DNA of 64,000 bases, from assembly GCF_018137965.1 (NCBI RefSeq), contig NZ_CP073100.1:4227754-4291753 (forward strand), in the 5' to 3' direction. Positions 15,304 to 23,763 of this stretch are shown here, one piece after another. Each line of letters begins with the position of its first letter. Position 1 is the first letter of the stretch. The notes below the pieces were generated by a model. That model was not told where the DNA came from. It ran no database searches and saw only the letters and a list, made by a program, of their open reading frames with translations. The DNA is from Luteolibacter ambystomatis. Lineage in GTDB: Bacteria > Verrucomicrobiota > Verrucomicrobiia > Verrucomicrobiales > Akkermansiaceae. Both the position numbers and the translations under genes were made by a program.

Positions 15304-18300
15304 ATGTCCGATTCGTTCGTCCACCTCCACCTCCACACCGAATATTCCCTCCTTGATGGCATGATCCGCACCAAGGATCTGGCCAAGAAGGCGGTGGACT
15401 ACGGCATGCCGGCGGTGGCGATGACCGACCACGGCAACCTCTACGGAGCGATCGAATTCTACCAGTCCTGCAAGAAGGCCGGGGTGAAGCCGATCTTCGG
15501 CTGCGAGATCTACCTCGCGCCAACCTCCCGCCACGACAAGCGCGATCTGGTGGGCCGCAAGCGCGCCACCCACATGACCCTGCTGGCCCGGGACGAGGAG
15601 GGCTGGCACAATCTCAGCAAGCTGGTCTCACTGGGCCACCTTGACGGTCTCTACTACGGCAAGCCACGGGTGGATTACGAATCCCTCTCCCAATTCTCCA
15701 AGGGCGTGACCTGCCTCTCCGGCTGCATTTCCGGTCCGGTGAACGAATGGCTGCTGGCGGGCGACGAGGACAAGGCCCGCGAGACGCTGGCGACCCTCCG
15801 CGATATCTACGGCCGGGAACATACCTGGGTGGAGATCCACAACCACGGGCTGGAGGCGCAGCAGAAGGTGACCCCCGGGCTGCTGAAGCTGGCGAAAGAC
15901 CTGGAGCTGCGTCCGGTGGCCGCCAATGACGTCCATTTCCTCAATCGCGACGACCATGAGGCGCACGACGTGATGATCTGCATTGGTACCGGCCACCTGC
16001 TGATCGACGAGAACCGCATGCGCTACACGCCGGAGGTCCATTTCAAAACCGCAGCGGAGATGCGCGAGTTGTTCCGCGACATTCCCGGTGCCTGCGATGC
16101 CACGCTGGAGATCGCCGAGCAGTGCAACGTGGCCATCAAGCTGGACTCCACCAGCTCCGAGAAATACCCGCAGTTCCCGACTCCGGATGGCTCCCCGCGC
16201 GAAGAGTATCTGATGCGCGTCTGCCAGCAGGGCATGGTGAAACGCTACGGCGAGGAAGGCGCCACCGATCCGGAGAAGATGACCCGCCTGAAGTACGAGG
16301 TGGACATCATCAACCAGCTCGGATTCGCGTCCTACTTCCTCATCACCGCGGACTTCATCCAGTGGGCCCGCGACCACGACATCCCGGTGGGTCCGGGCCG
16401 TGGTTCGGCCGCCGGTTCGCTGGTGGCGTACTCGATGGGCATCACGGACATCTGCCCGCTCCAGTTCGGCCTGTTGTTCGAACGCTTCCTCAATCCGGAA
16501 CGCGTCAGCCCTCCCGACGTCGACATCGACTTCTGCCAGAGCCGCCGCCCGGAGGTCATCGACTACGTGCGCCACAAATACGGCGAGCGTAGTGTTTCCC
16601 ACATCATCACCTACGGCACGCTCGGCGCGAAGAGCGTGCTGCGGGACGTGGCCCGCGTGATGGGCGTGTCCTACGGTGAGGCCGACCGCATCGCCAAGAT
16701 GATCGAGGCCAAGCCCGGCATCAGCCTCGATGGCGAGTGGAAGGCGAAGCCAGAGATCAAGGAGATGATCGAGAGCTCCTCGACCTACCAGGAGCTGTGG
16801 GGCTATGCGCTGAAGCTGGAAGGCCTGGTCCGCAACGTGGGCGTCCACGCCGCCGGGGTGGTGATCGGCGACCGTCCGCTGGACGAGCACGTCCCGCTCA
16901 CCCGCGCGAGTGAAGGTGAAGTCGTGACCCAGTACGACATGGGCGCGATCACCGAGGTGGGCCTGTTGAAGATGGACTTCCTCGGACTGAAGAACCTTAC
17001 CGTCATCCAGGACGCTGTGGAGCACATCAAGGTGCACACGCCGGATTTCGACATCACCAAGGTGCCGCTGGATGACCAGCCGACCTTCGACCTGCTGAAC
17101 CGCGGCGAGACGATGGGCGTGTTCCAGCTTGAATCCGGCGGCATGGTCGAAACCTGCCGCAAGTATCAGATCGAGAAGATCGATGACATCATCGACCTTC
17201 TCGCGCTCTACCGCCCGGGTGCCATGCAGTTCATCGACCAGATGATCGAGGTGAAGAAGGGCCGCAAGCAGGCGGTCTACGAGCACCCGCTTCTGGAAAA
17301 GGTCTGCGGCAATACCTATGGCGTCATGATCTACCAGGAGCAGGTGCAGAACGCCGCGAAGCTGCTGGCGGGCTACACGCTCGGCGGCGCCGACCTTCTG
17401 CGCCGCGCGATGGGCAAGAAGGACCCGAAGAAAATGGCCGAGGAGCGATCGAAGTTCGTCTCGGGTGCCTTCACCACGAACGGCATCGGCGAGAAGCTGG
17501 CGAACCAGATCTTCGAGAAAATCGAGATGTTCGCGGGCTACGGCTTCAACAAGTCCCACTCCGCGTGCTACGGCCACATTTCCTACTGGACCGCCTACCT
17601 GAAGGCGAACCACCCGGTGGAGTTCCTCTCCGGCCTGCTTTCCAACGAAATCCACAACACCGACAAGATCGGCGTATTCGTGGCGGAGTGCCACCGCATG
17701 GGCATTGAGATCCTGCCACCGAACCTCAATGCCTCGAAGCTGCGCTTCGCTCCCGAAACCACGCCGTCCGGCGGCCGCGGTATCCGCTACGGTCTGGCCG
17801 CGATCAAGAACTGTGGCGAGGGCGCGATGGCCGCAGCGATCGAAGAACGCGAAACGAAAGGCCAGTTCTCATCCCTGGAAGACTTCGCCACCCGTCTGGA
17901 TTCGAAGTCGGTGAACAAGCGCATTCTCGAAAACCTGGTGAAAGCCGGGGCGCTCGATTGGACTGAAGAAACCCGCGCGGGCATGTTCGGTCGCTTGGAG
18001 CAGGTGGTGGCTTCCGCTTCTTCCACCCAGAAGGACCGCGCCGCGGGACAGGTCTCGCTGTTCGATGCGCTCGACTTCGCCGCGCCTGCTCCGGCGGCCA
18101 AGGCTTCGGTCGCGAACGTGCCGGAGTGGTCGAAGGACGACCGCCTCGCACATGAGAAGGAGTTGCTCGGCTTCTACGTCACCGGTCATCCGCTGGACAA
18201 ATTCCGCGGCGTGATCGACTCGGACCGCTATCACCGGTTGGGCTTGGTCGATGAACTGGACACTTCCAATCCGCGCGCGCGTTTCCCCTTCGCCGGGATG

Positions 18301-18780
18301 ATCCGCAGCCTCGAATCAAAGGTCACCAAGACCGGCAAGCCATTCGGCGTGCTGATCCTGGAGGATTTCACCGGCAGCTCGGAAATCATGCTGTGGGGCG
18401 AGACCTTCGTGCCCGCCCGCGACAATGGCATTCTGGAAGCGGGCAAGATCATCAAGCTGAAGTGCTCCGTGCAGGTGGATGACCGCACCGGTGGTTATCG
18501 ACTCACCGGATATGAGCTTAACGAGCTGAAGCCGAAGCGCACCTCCGAAGCCGCTGCTGCGAAAGGCCCGCTGGAGCTGACGCTGTGGACGACCCGCCAC
18601 GGCGAGCGCGACATCGACCAGATCCGCAACGTGCTGGTCGAGCATCCGGGCCAGACGCCGGTGCTGCTGCACTTCCAGAACAGCGCCGGCCGCCGCGTGA
18701 CCGTGGAGGCCGGGGAGAAGTTCCATGTCAAACGCACCCCGGCCTTGGTGGAGGCGCTGGATCGGTGGTTGGAGGAGTGA
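15304..18780 (+). CDS. dnaE: DNA polymerase III alpha subunit
   Basis: 1158 aa, the usual DnaE1 size (E. coli 1160). The start is the ATG at 15304 before SDSFVHLHLHTEYSLLDGM. The N-terminal PHP domain keeps its metal motifs (HLHTEYS, TDHGN, CEIYLA, NDVHFLNRDDHEAHDV). The polymerase active-site acidic residues are D405 and D407 in PDVDIDF and D558 in KMDFLGLKNL. GPGRGSAAGSLVAY and GIMIYQEQV-type motifs are present. The C-terminal part contains the helix-hairpin-helix region, a beta-clamp-binding segment (AGQVSLFDALD) and an OB fold (ARFPFAGMIRSLESKVTKTGKPFGVLILEDFTG). It is the replicative polymerase. A REP pair begins at the base after its stop. Confidence 0.97.
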   Translation: MSDSFVHLHLHTEYSLLDGMIRTKDLAKKAVDYGMPAVAMTDHGNLYGAIEFYQSCKKAGVKPIFGCEIYLAPTSRHDKRDLVGRKRATHMTLLARDEEGWHNLSKLVSLGHLDGLYYGKPRVDYESLSQFSKGVTCLSGCISGPVNEWLLAGDEDKARETLATLRDIYGREHTWVEIHNHGLEAQQKVTPGLLKLAKDLELRPVAANDVHFLNRDDHEAHDVMICIGTGHLLIDENRMRYTPEVHFKTAAEMRELFRDIPGACDATLEIAEQCNVAIKLDSTSSEKYPQFPTPDGSPREEYLMRVCQQGMVKRYGEEGATDPEKMTRLKYEVDIINQLGFASYFLITADFIQWARDHDIPVGPGRGSAAGSLVAYSMGITDICPLQFGLLFERFLNPERVSPPDVDIDFCQSRRPEVIDYVRHKYGERSVSHIITYGTLGAKSVLRDVARVMGVSYGEADRIAKMIEAKPGISLDGEWKAKPEIKEMIESSSTYQELWGYALKLEGLVRNVGVHAAGVVIGDRPLDEHVPLTRASEGEVVTQYDMGAITEVGLLKMDFLGLKNLTVIQDAVEHIKVHTPDFDITKVPLDDQPTFDLLNRGETMGVFQLESGGMVETCRKYQIEKIDDIIDLLALYRPGAMQFIDQMIEVKKGRKQAVYEHPLLEKVCGNTYGVMIYQEQVQNAAKLLAGYTLGGADLLRRAMGKKDPKKMAEERSKFVSGAFTTNGIGEKLANQIFEKIEMFAGYGFNKSHSACYGHISYWTAYLKANHPVEFLSGLLSNEIHNTDKIGVFVAECHRMGIEILPPNLNASKLRFAPETTPSGGRGIRYGLAAIKNCGEGAMAAAIEERETKGQFSSLEDFATRLDSKSVNKRILENLVKAGALDWTEETRAGMFGRLEQVVASASSTQKDRAAGQVSLFDALDFAAPAPAAKASVANVPEWSKDDRLAHEKELLGFYVTGHPLDKFRGVIDSDRYHRLGLVDELDTSNPRARFPFAGMIRSLESKVTKTGKPFGVLILEDFTGSSEIMLWGETFVPARDNGILEAGKIIKLKCSVQVDDRTGGYRLTGYELNELKPKRTSEAAAAKGPLELTLWTTRHGERDIDQIRNVLVEHPGQTPVLLHFQNSAGRRVTVEAGEKFHVKRTPALVEALDRWLEE

Positions 18781-18891
18781 ATGTAGTCGAAAGCTCTGCT
18801 TTCGAATGGTCTCCGCCAGCTCCTGTTGGCGGTGGTTCACCGGCCAGGCGATCTCCAACCCCAATGGGAAAGCTGGAGCTTCCCCCTACAT
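18781..18891. repeat. GTAG-footed inverted REP pair filling a convergent intergenic gap
   Basis: ATGTAG (18781-18786) and its complement CTACAT (18886-18891) bound the element. Next to the left GTAG is a perfect hairpin, TCGAAAGC (18787-18794), loop TCT, GCTTTCGA (18798-18805). A middle hairpin pairs CCGCCA (18813-18818) with TGGCGG (18827-18832). Next to the right CTAC is a stem of GGGAAAGCT with AGCTTCCC that has one bulged A. This is a REP-hairpin-REP layout like the 3476-3555 element, with the same GTAG feet but different stems. It abuts the dnaE stop directly, and its right GTAG supplies the TAG stop of the AAA+ ATPase gene. It may also act as a bidirectional terminator. Confidence 0.7.
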
Positions 18892-20535
18892 CCGGAACCG
18901 CTCGGGCACGAAGCTGAGGTCCGTGGCTTCCGCGACGGCTAGACCGATCTGTTGTTCCAAGATCACCGGTGACACCGGTGGCTGGTAGTCCTTCAACGCT
19001 TCGGCGAGTGCCGCGCATTCGGTGAGATCCGTGGTCTTGGTGACACGGTACGCTTTCACCGCGAGCGCCTCCGCGGCACCGGGCGTGAGCAGATCCGGAA
19101 TTTTCGCACGCAGATCTTCGGGCAAGCCTTCCGGCAGCACCAATCCCCGGCGTTTCGACAGAGCACGGATCAAACCATAGCCTTCCTCCGGCGTGCCGGT
19201 CGGGAAGAGCGGGATCTTCACGTCCACACGCCCGGGACGTTTCAGGTCCACCTCGACCAGATCGGGCCGGCTGGTGGCGAGCGCCCACAACAGGCGGCCA
19301 CGATTCCGGCTCTGGCTCATCTGCTCCGCCATCATCCCATACACTCGGCCGGAGATGCCGGAGTCTCCGGATTCCGCGGAGCGTCGGCCAAGCGCCTGAT
19401 CCGCTTCATCAATAAAGACGATGCAGCGGCCGAGCGCTTCCAGCAGCCGGAAGATCTTCTCCAGGTTCGCCTCGGTGGAGCCCACCCAACGGTCGCGGAA
19501 ATTCTTGATCTTCACCACCGGCGCCCCGGCTTCACCCGCGAGGCATTCGACGAGGAAGGTCTTGCCGGTGCCGACGGGACCGCAGAACAGGTAGCCCATC
19601 GGCAGGGCCTGCAGGTCGTTCTTCCGCCACAGCGCGATGTCCTGCCGCAGCCATTTCTTCACGCCTTCCTGACCGTGGAGGTCATCGAGCGTGCGGCCGG
19701 ATTGGATGAACTCGATCAGGCCCTGTGCATCCTCCTCCACAAGCTGCTTCTTCAACTCCACCAGATCGGCATCCGTGATCGGAGCTGCCGCATGCTGGCG
19801 GCGCTGGAGCAGCGAGGCCACGGCATGAAGCGTGGAACCCACCAAGGCTGCGGCCGGTTCACCCAGTCGACCACTGAAAGGAGCAAGCGCTTTCGGACAG
19901 GCGGGCTCCAGGATCTCCAACGCAGCCTCCACCGCCCCCGCATCCGGCAACGGCACCGTGAGTCTTGCGGCGCGGGCGTTCTGTGCGACCAAACGATGGA
20001 GATCGCTGAAGTTCTCCGTGATCAGGAAGCTGGCACAATGGTGGCCGGTGATCATCGGATCGGTGGACCACTCGCGGATCTGCAAGGCCATCGCGCTGGT
20101 TTCGGGATTGCTGCCACCGGCGGACGCGGGCACCACCAGATCGGCGGCGCGCACGATGACCGCCACGCGGATCGCGCGTTCCGGCTTCATCGCCGCGAGG
20201 TTCGCGCAGAACCGCAGGTAATGGGTGATCACGTGCACCGCCTCACGCGGCGCGGACGGCAACTCGCGTTCGCCGAACGACGGCCACTTCGCGAACGTCT
20301 CGCCGCCCTTTTCGACCCGCATCCCGTTGCCGAGATCGTAGCTGAGAATGACATCGAAGCGCTGGAGCAGCGTGTCCTTCAAAAAGCCTTCCAAGGGCAC
20401 CAGCCGCGGCGTGCCCGCAACCGTGGCCACCAAGCGGTCGCCGATGTTGCCATGAAGGATGAACTGCGAGGCCGCTCCCGATTCATAGAGGGAGATCAGT
20501 TCCTGCGCCCATGAGGGCATTCCGGGAGCGGGCAT
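18886..20535 (-). CDS. Classical AAA+ ATPase, Vps4/FtsH-like core
   Basis: 549 aa. Residues 1-250 form an N-terminal domain without a P-loop (ELISLYESGAASQFILHGNIGD ... LRLV), possibly a degenerate AAA fold. The AAA+ core has Walker A GPVGTGKT at 319-326, a pore-loop-1-like WVG at 350-352 in DRWVGSTEANLEKIF (compare KWMGESE in Vps4), Walker B CIVFIDEAD near 371-379 and an arginine-finger-type RPGR at 431-434. The sensor-1 position reads ATSRPD, with Ser where classical AAA proteins have Asn. It is the last gene of a seven-gene same-strand cluster that holds a PspA/IM30 homologue. By analogy with Vps4 and ESCRT-III it may remodel or disassemble PspA polymers; this is inference. Its TAG stop lies in the REP element. 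Confidence 0.85.
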   Translation of the reverse strand: MPAPGMPSWAQELISLYESGAASQFILHGNIGDRLVATVAGTPRLVPLEGFLKDTLLQRFDVILSYDLGNGMRVEKGGETFAKWPSFGERELPSAPREAVHVITHYLRFCANLAAMKPERAIRVAVIVRAADLVVPASAGGSNPETSAMALQIREWSTDPMITGHHCASFLITENFSDLHRLVAQNARAARLTVPLPDAGAVEAALEILEPACPKALAPFSGRLGEPAAALVGSTLHAVASLLQRRQHAAAPITDADLVELKKQLVEEDAQGLIEFIQSGRTLDDLHGQEGVKKWLRQDIALWRKNDLQALPMGYLFCGPVGTGKTFLVECLAGEAGAPVVKIKNFRDRWVGSTEANLEKIFRLLEALGRCIVFIDEADQALGRRSAESGDSGISGRVYGMMAEQMSQSRNRGRLLWALATSRPDLVEVDLKRPGRVDVKIPLFPTGTPEEGYGLIRALSKRRGLVLPEGLPEDLRAKIPDLLTPGAAEALAVKAYRVTKTTDLTECAALAEALKDYQPPVSPVILEQQIGLAVAEATDLSFVPERFRM

Positions 20536-20562
20536 GAAAAATGGGTATTGAGGGGTTTTCGA

Positions 20563-21069
20563 TCAAACAATCCGATCTTGATCTTCGGTCAAACCATGGG
20601 CGTCGGAATGGGTCAAATGGCCATCATATCCGCTGACACGTGAAAGCTGCCGCCCCCTTCGATAGATCATTTGCAGCCCGTGTTCCGCATCCCAATCGCA
20701 TCCGCCGCAGATCTGGACGTAGATCAAATCGTCTTCCTCCCGCTTTGTCAGCGTGAGGGAACACGGGTGAATGTGCTGCCAGACATCATCGGGAGAATCG
20801 ATGTGGCATTCCAGTTGGTCTCCAAACAGCTTTGCGATGCGGAGGTAGTGCTGGTAGACGTACGGTTGTGCTTCGCGCCGCCCATCGGTGCCAAGTGCGA
20901 GAAACGCCTGAAGCGCGGCATTCGCTTCCCCCGCATCCGCTTCGTCGATTCCTTCAATGTTGGCATCCAGATCGAGCCCTTCATAAAGGGGTACTGAGAT
21001 TGGGGCACAAGCCATCCAACCAGAACCATCCGGCTCGGGACGAAGTCTTCCGAGCAAGGGCACGTTCAT
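20563..21069 (-). CDS. Small soluble protein, DUF6985-like
   Basis: 168 aa, acidic, with no signal peptide or membrane helix. The C-terminal half has ICGGCDWDAEHGLQMIYRRGRQLSRVSGYDGHLT, which resembles the C-W-D/E-x-EHGL-x-G-x-L-x-x-V-x-x-x-DGH pattern of DUF6985 proteins. The N-terminal part begins with PLLGRLRPEPDGSGWMACAPISVPLYEGLDL, also like DUF6985. Its function is unknown; such proteins are sometimes annotated near toxin or immunity loci. Here it lies between the pspA-like gene (32 bases upstream) and the AAA+ gene (27 bases downstream), so it is likely co-transcribed and may be an accessory factor of that cluster. Confidence 0.65.
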   Translation of the reverse strand: MNVPLLGRLRPEPDGSGWMACAPISVPLYEGLDLDANIEGIDEADAGEANAALQAFLALGTDGRREAQPYVYQHYLRIAKLFGDQLECHIDSPDDVWQHIHPCSLTLTKREEDDLIYVQICGGCDWDAEHGLQMIYRRGRQLSRVSGYDGHLTHSDAHGLTEDQDRIV

Positions 21070-21101
21070 GTCCGGACCGGCGTTGAGGCGACCAAAGACC
21101 G

Positions 21102-21854
21102 TTAGAGCTGCTGCTGTTCCGGAGCCATCTGCTTCTCAACCGGCGCTGACGCGGCGGCCGGGGTACTGGGAGTCGGGGTCGCCATGCCGAGCTCGGCGGC
21201 AAGGTCGGCGAGGGCGAGGTCTTCGAGGGCCTCGCGCTCGGCCTGCTTGGCTTGGAACTGGGTGGTATCGATGCTGTCGCGGGCGACGCGGGCGCGGCCT
21301 GCGGCTTCGGTCTTCTGCTCCTCCACCATCTCATGGAGACGCGACAATGTATCGCCGCTGCCACCGATGGAGGACAGCATGCCGGACGCCATCTCGTTCA
21401 TCTCGGCGAGAGCCTTCTGCATCTTGAGGCCATCGAGATCGCGGCGCAGGGACTCGATTTTCTCGCGGGCGGTTTTGATCGCGGAATCGCGGGCGGCGAC
21501 GAGTTCCTTGTAGGTCTTCTCGGCATCGCCGAGCTGGCCGCGGTTGTCGGCGAGCTCCTTGCGGAGGTTCTGAAGCTGGAGGGCGATTTCACCGGCGAGG
21601 CGCTGGTTGCCCGCGCGGAGGTTGGCGGCGGCGCGGGCACGCAGGTCCTGCTCGTCCCGCTCCTGGCGCTTCACCTGGGCGATGAGCTTCTCACACAGCC
21701 CGGCGTGCGCGGCGAGGCCTTGGTTGAACTGCGCGATCTGCGTGCGGAGGTTTTCCTTCTCCAGTTCGAGCAAGGCCTCGGGATTGCGCTTCTCCATGCC
21801 GGAGACGAACAGGCCGATGAAGCCGCGGAAGAGATTGGCGATGCGTTTGAACAT
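21102..21854 (-). CDS. PspA/IM30 family protein
   Basis: 250 aa from the ATG at 21852-21854 (MFKRIANLFRGFIGLFVSGMEKRNPEALLELEKENLRTQIAQFNQGLAAHAGL). The N-terminal amphipathic helix followed by an almost continuous coiled coil (residues 25-215) is characteristic of PspA/Vipp1, which belong to the ESCRT-III superfamily and polymerise on stressed membranes. The heptad pattern, MEKRNPEALLE segment and ALAEMNEMASGMLSSIGGSGDTLSRLHEMVEEQKTEAAGRARVA stretch fit the family. The tail is a Pro/Ala/Gln-rich unstructured extension. No PspB, PspC or PspF is nearby; the neighbours are instead a coiled-coil membrane protein and a classical AAA+ ATPase. Confidence 0.88.
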   Translation of the reverse strand: MFKRIANLFRGFIGLFVSGMEKRNPEALLELEKENLRTQIAQFNQGLAAHAGLCEKLIAQVKRQERDEQDLRARAAANLRAGNQRLAGEIALQLQNLRKELADNRGQLGDAEKTYKELVAARDSAIKTAREKIESLRRDLDGLKMQKALAEMNEMASGMLSSIGGSGDTLSRLHEMVEEQKTEAAGRARVARDSIDTTQFQAKQAEREALEDLALADLAAELGMATPTPSTPAAASAPVEKQMAPEQQQL

Positions 21855-21970
21855 GGCGGTATGGGAGAGGATGTTAGAGGAAAGGCGGGTGTTTGCAGAT
21901 TCCAAAAAGCACCGGCGATTACACGGATAGGCTCATGGGAACATGAAACGGGCGGGTATGGCGAGGCGGA

Positions 21971-22873
21971 TCATTCGCTCTGAGCGACACGGCTGGTGAG
22001 AGGCGGCGGGCCGCTTCGGACCGGCAGCGCGGCGGAGAGCAGTGGCGGCGGCACTTCATCGAGCAACAGACCACCCACCGAGGCATCGGCGAAGGCGCGC
22101 TCGGAGGATTGGAGCGAGGAAGAAATGCTGTCCACCTGGGCGGCGAGTTCGCCGGAATCACGCAGGGTCATGCCGACTTCGCAGAGGCGGTTGATCTGTT
22201 GCTCGGTCTTGTCGATCTCCGCGCAAACCAGTTCCCAGTTCTCTCCGGCCTGCTGGTGGTTTTCCAAACGCTCGCGGACGGTGGCGATGCGTTCGCGGAT
22301 CGAAGTGACAAGGCGGCTCTCCGGGCCATCCGCGCCACCGGGCTGCTTGCCCTGCGCTTCCTTGAGCTGGGTTTCGGAACGGGAAAGCTCGGCGATGATC
22401 GATTCGCGGCTGGTGGTGGCGAGGAAGCGTTCCAGGCCGGACTTCTGGTGCAGGAGTTTCAGGAACAACCACAGCATGCGGTCGAGGCCCTCGCCGCGGA
22501 ACTGGTCGGCCATGCCGGGTTCCTTCGAGTCCATGTTGCGGCGCAGTTCCAGCAGATCGGAACAACGCTGGCGCAACGCGGCGAAACGCTGGGTATCCGC
22601 GGTGGAGAGGAAGGACATCAGTTGCTCAAGCTGGGCGGACGAGGCCACGGACTGCGGGCGCGGCACCATCTTCTGGCCGCGCAGCACCCGCTGGAACCGC
22701 GGGTTCAGGCCGAGGAAGCCGAGGTAGGCCAGTTCCAGTCCACCGAGAATCGCGAGCACGCCAAGCGGCACGCCGCTGAGCAGAGCGAAGACTCCGCCCG
22801 CCCCCACGCCGAGGAGATTCCAATGCCATTTGGCAGCCCGCGCGAGGGACGCTCCCAAACCTTCTTCACTCAT
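21971..22873 (-). CDS. Membrane protein with long coiled coil, PspA-cluster component
   Basis: 300 aa. Two hydrophobic segments at the N-terminus (about residues 19-56: LLGVGAGGVFALLSGVPLGVLAILGGLELAYLGFLGL) form a hairpin in the membrane, followed by a cytoplasmic helical region of about 230 residues (SSAQLEQLMSFLSTADTQRFAALRQRCSDLLELRR ... RERIATVRERLENHQQAGENWELVCAEIDKTEQQINRLCEVG). The tail is Pro-rich. No named family is recognised. Position between the ABC ATPase gene (17 bases upstream) and the PspA gene (116 bases downstream) makes it a candidate membrane tether that links the transporter to PspA polymers; that role is inference. Confidence 0.7.
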   Translation of the reverse strand: MSEEGLGASLARAAKWHWNLLGVGAGGVFALLSGVPLGVLAILGGLELAYLGFLGLNPRFQRVLRGQKMVPRPQSVASSAQLEQLMSFLSTADTQRFAALRQRCSDLLELRRNMDSKEPGMADQFRGEGLDRMLWLFLKLLHQKSGLERFLATTSRESIIAELSRSETQLKEAQGKQPGGADGPESRLVTSIRERIATVRERLENHQQAGENWELVCAEIDKTEQQINRLCEVGMTLRDSGELAAQVDSISSSLQSSERAFADASVGGLLLDEVPPPLLSAALPVRSGPPPLTSRVAQSE

Positions 22874-22890
22874 GACTCCATCTCTCCATT

Positions 22891-23763
22891 CTACAGCGCT
22901 GGTTTACCAGCCTGATCGAGCAGGCGGCGCACTTCCTTCACCGAGGACAGGAAGGCGGGCTCCACCTGCATTTCCGCCGCCGGACGATCCGGCGGCATGA
23001 CCGCCAGCTGGTGGACGATCGTCCCCGGCGACGGACTGAAGATAAACACGCGGTCACCGAGATAGACGGCTTCCGATACATCATGTGTCACGAAAAACAC
23101 GGTGGCCTCCAGCTCGCGCCACAGTTTCACCAACAGGTCCTGCATGTTCTGGCGGGTGCCGGGATCGAGCGCGCCGAAGGGTTCGTCCATCAGGATGATC
23201 CGTGGATGCATGATCAGGGTGCGGGCGATGGCCACACGCTGGTTCATGCCGCCGCTGAGCTGGTGCGGATACTTGCCGCCGTCCTTCTTCGGATCGAGGC
23301 CGACCTTGGCGATCCACTCATTGGCCCGCTCGATGCGTTCCTTGTCCGGCACATGCGCGCATTCGAGACCGAAGCCGACGTTCTCCAACACCGTGCGGTG
23401 AGGGAAGTTCGCGTAGTCCTGGAACACGAACCCGCGGTCCGGGCCGGGGCCCTCCACCGGCTGGCCATGCACCAGCACCTCGCCGGTGGTGGCGGGGAAA
23501 TGCGGAGCCAGCCCGGCGATCAGGCGCAACACGGTGCTCTTGCCGCAACCGCTCGGGCCGAGAATCCCGATGAACTCACCGACATCCGGCGTGTCCTCGA
23601 TGTGGAAGCTGATGTCGCGTATCGAAGTGAATTCATTCCGCGTGCCGGGGTGGTACACCTTCGACACGTTCTTGAAGTCGACGATGCGCGGCAGCGTCGG
23701 ATCGGATGCCACCGGCTTGAGTTCGCACGGGGCGTCACCGGTCTGGAGTTCAGTCCTGGCCAT
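22891..23763 (-). CDS. ABC transporter ATP-binding protein, nitrate/taurine type
   Basis: 290 aa. Walker A is GPSGCGKST at residues 69-77, Q-loop VFQDYANFPHRTVLENV, signature LSGGMNQRVAIARTL starting at 169, Walker B RIILMDEPFGALD at 188-200, and H-loop FVTHDVSEAVYLGDRVF. It is closest in layout to SsuB/TauB/NrtD ATPases, which energise uptake of sulfonates, nitrate or related anions. An N-terminal extension of about 25 residues precedes the domain. The start overlaps the end of the permease gene by 14 bases, so the two are translationally coupled. Confidence 0.92.
   Translation of the reverse strand: MARTELQTGDAPCELKPVASDPTLPRIVDFKNVSKVYHPGTRNEFTSIRDISFHIEDTPDVGEFIGILGPSGCGKSTVLRLIAGLAPHFPATTGEVLVHGQPVEGPGPDRGFVFQDYANFPHRTVLENVGFGLECAHVPDKERIERANEWIAKVGLDPKKDGGKYPHQLSGGMNQRVAIARTLIMHPRIILMDEPFGALDPGTRQNMQDLLVKLWRELEATVFFVTHDVSEAVYLGDRVFIFSPSPGTIVHQLAVMPPDRPAAEMQVEPAFLSSVKEVRRLLDQAGKPAL

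Noticed and set aside
15628-17694. A 688-codon open frame antisense to dnaE
   Set aside because: It is a shadow frame caused by high GC at third positions; the product is rich in His, Val, Asp and Arg without any family motif, while the sense frame is unmistakably DnaE.
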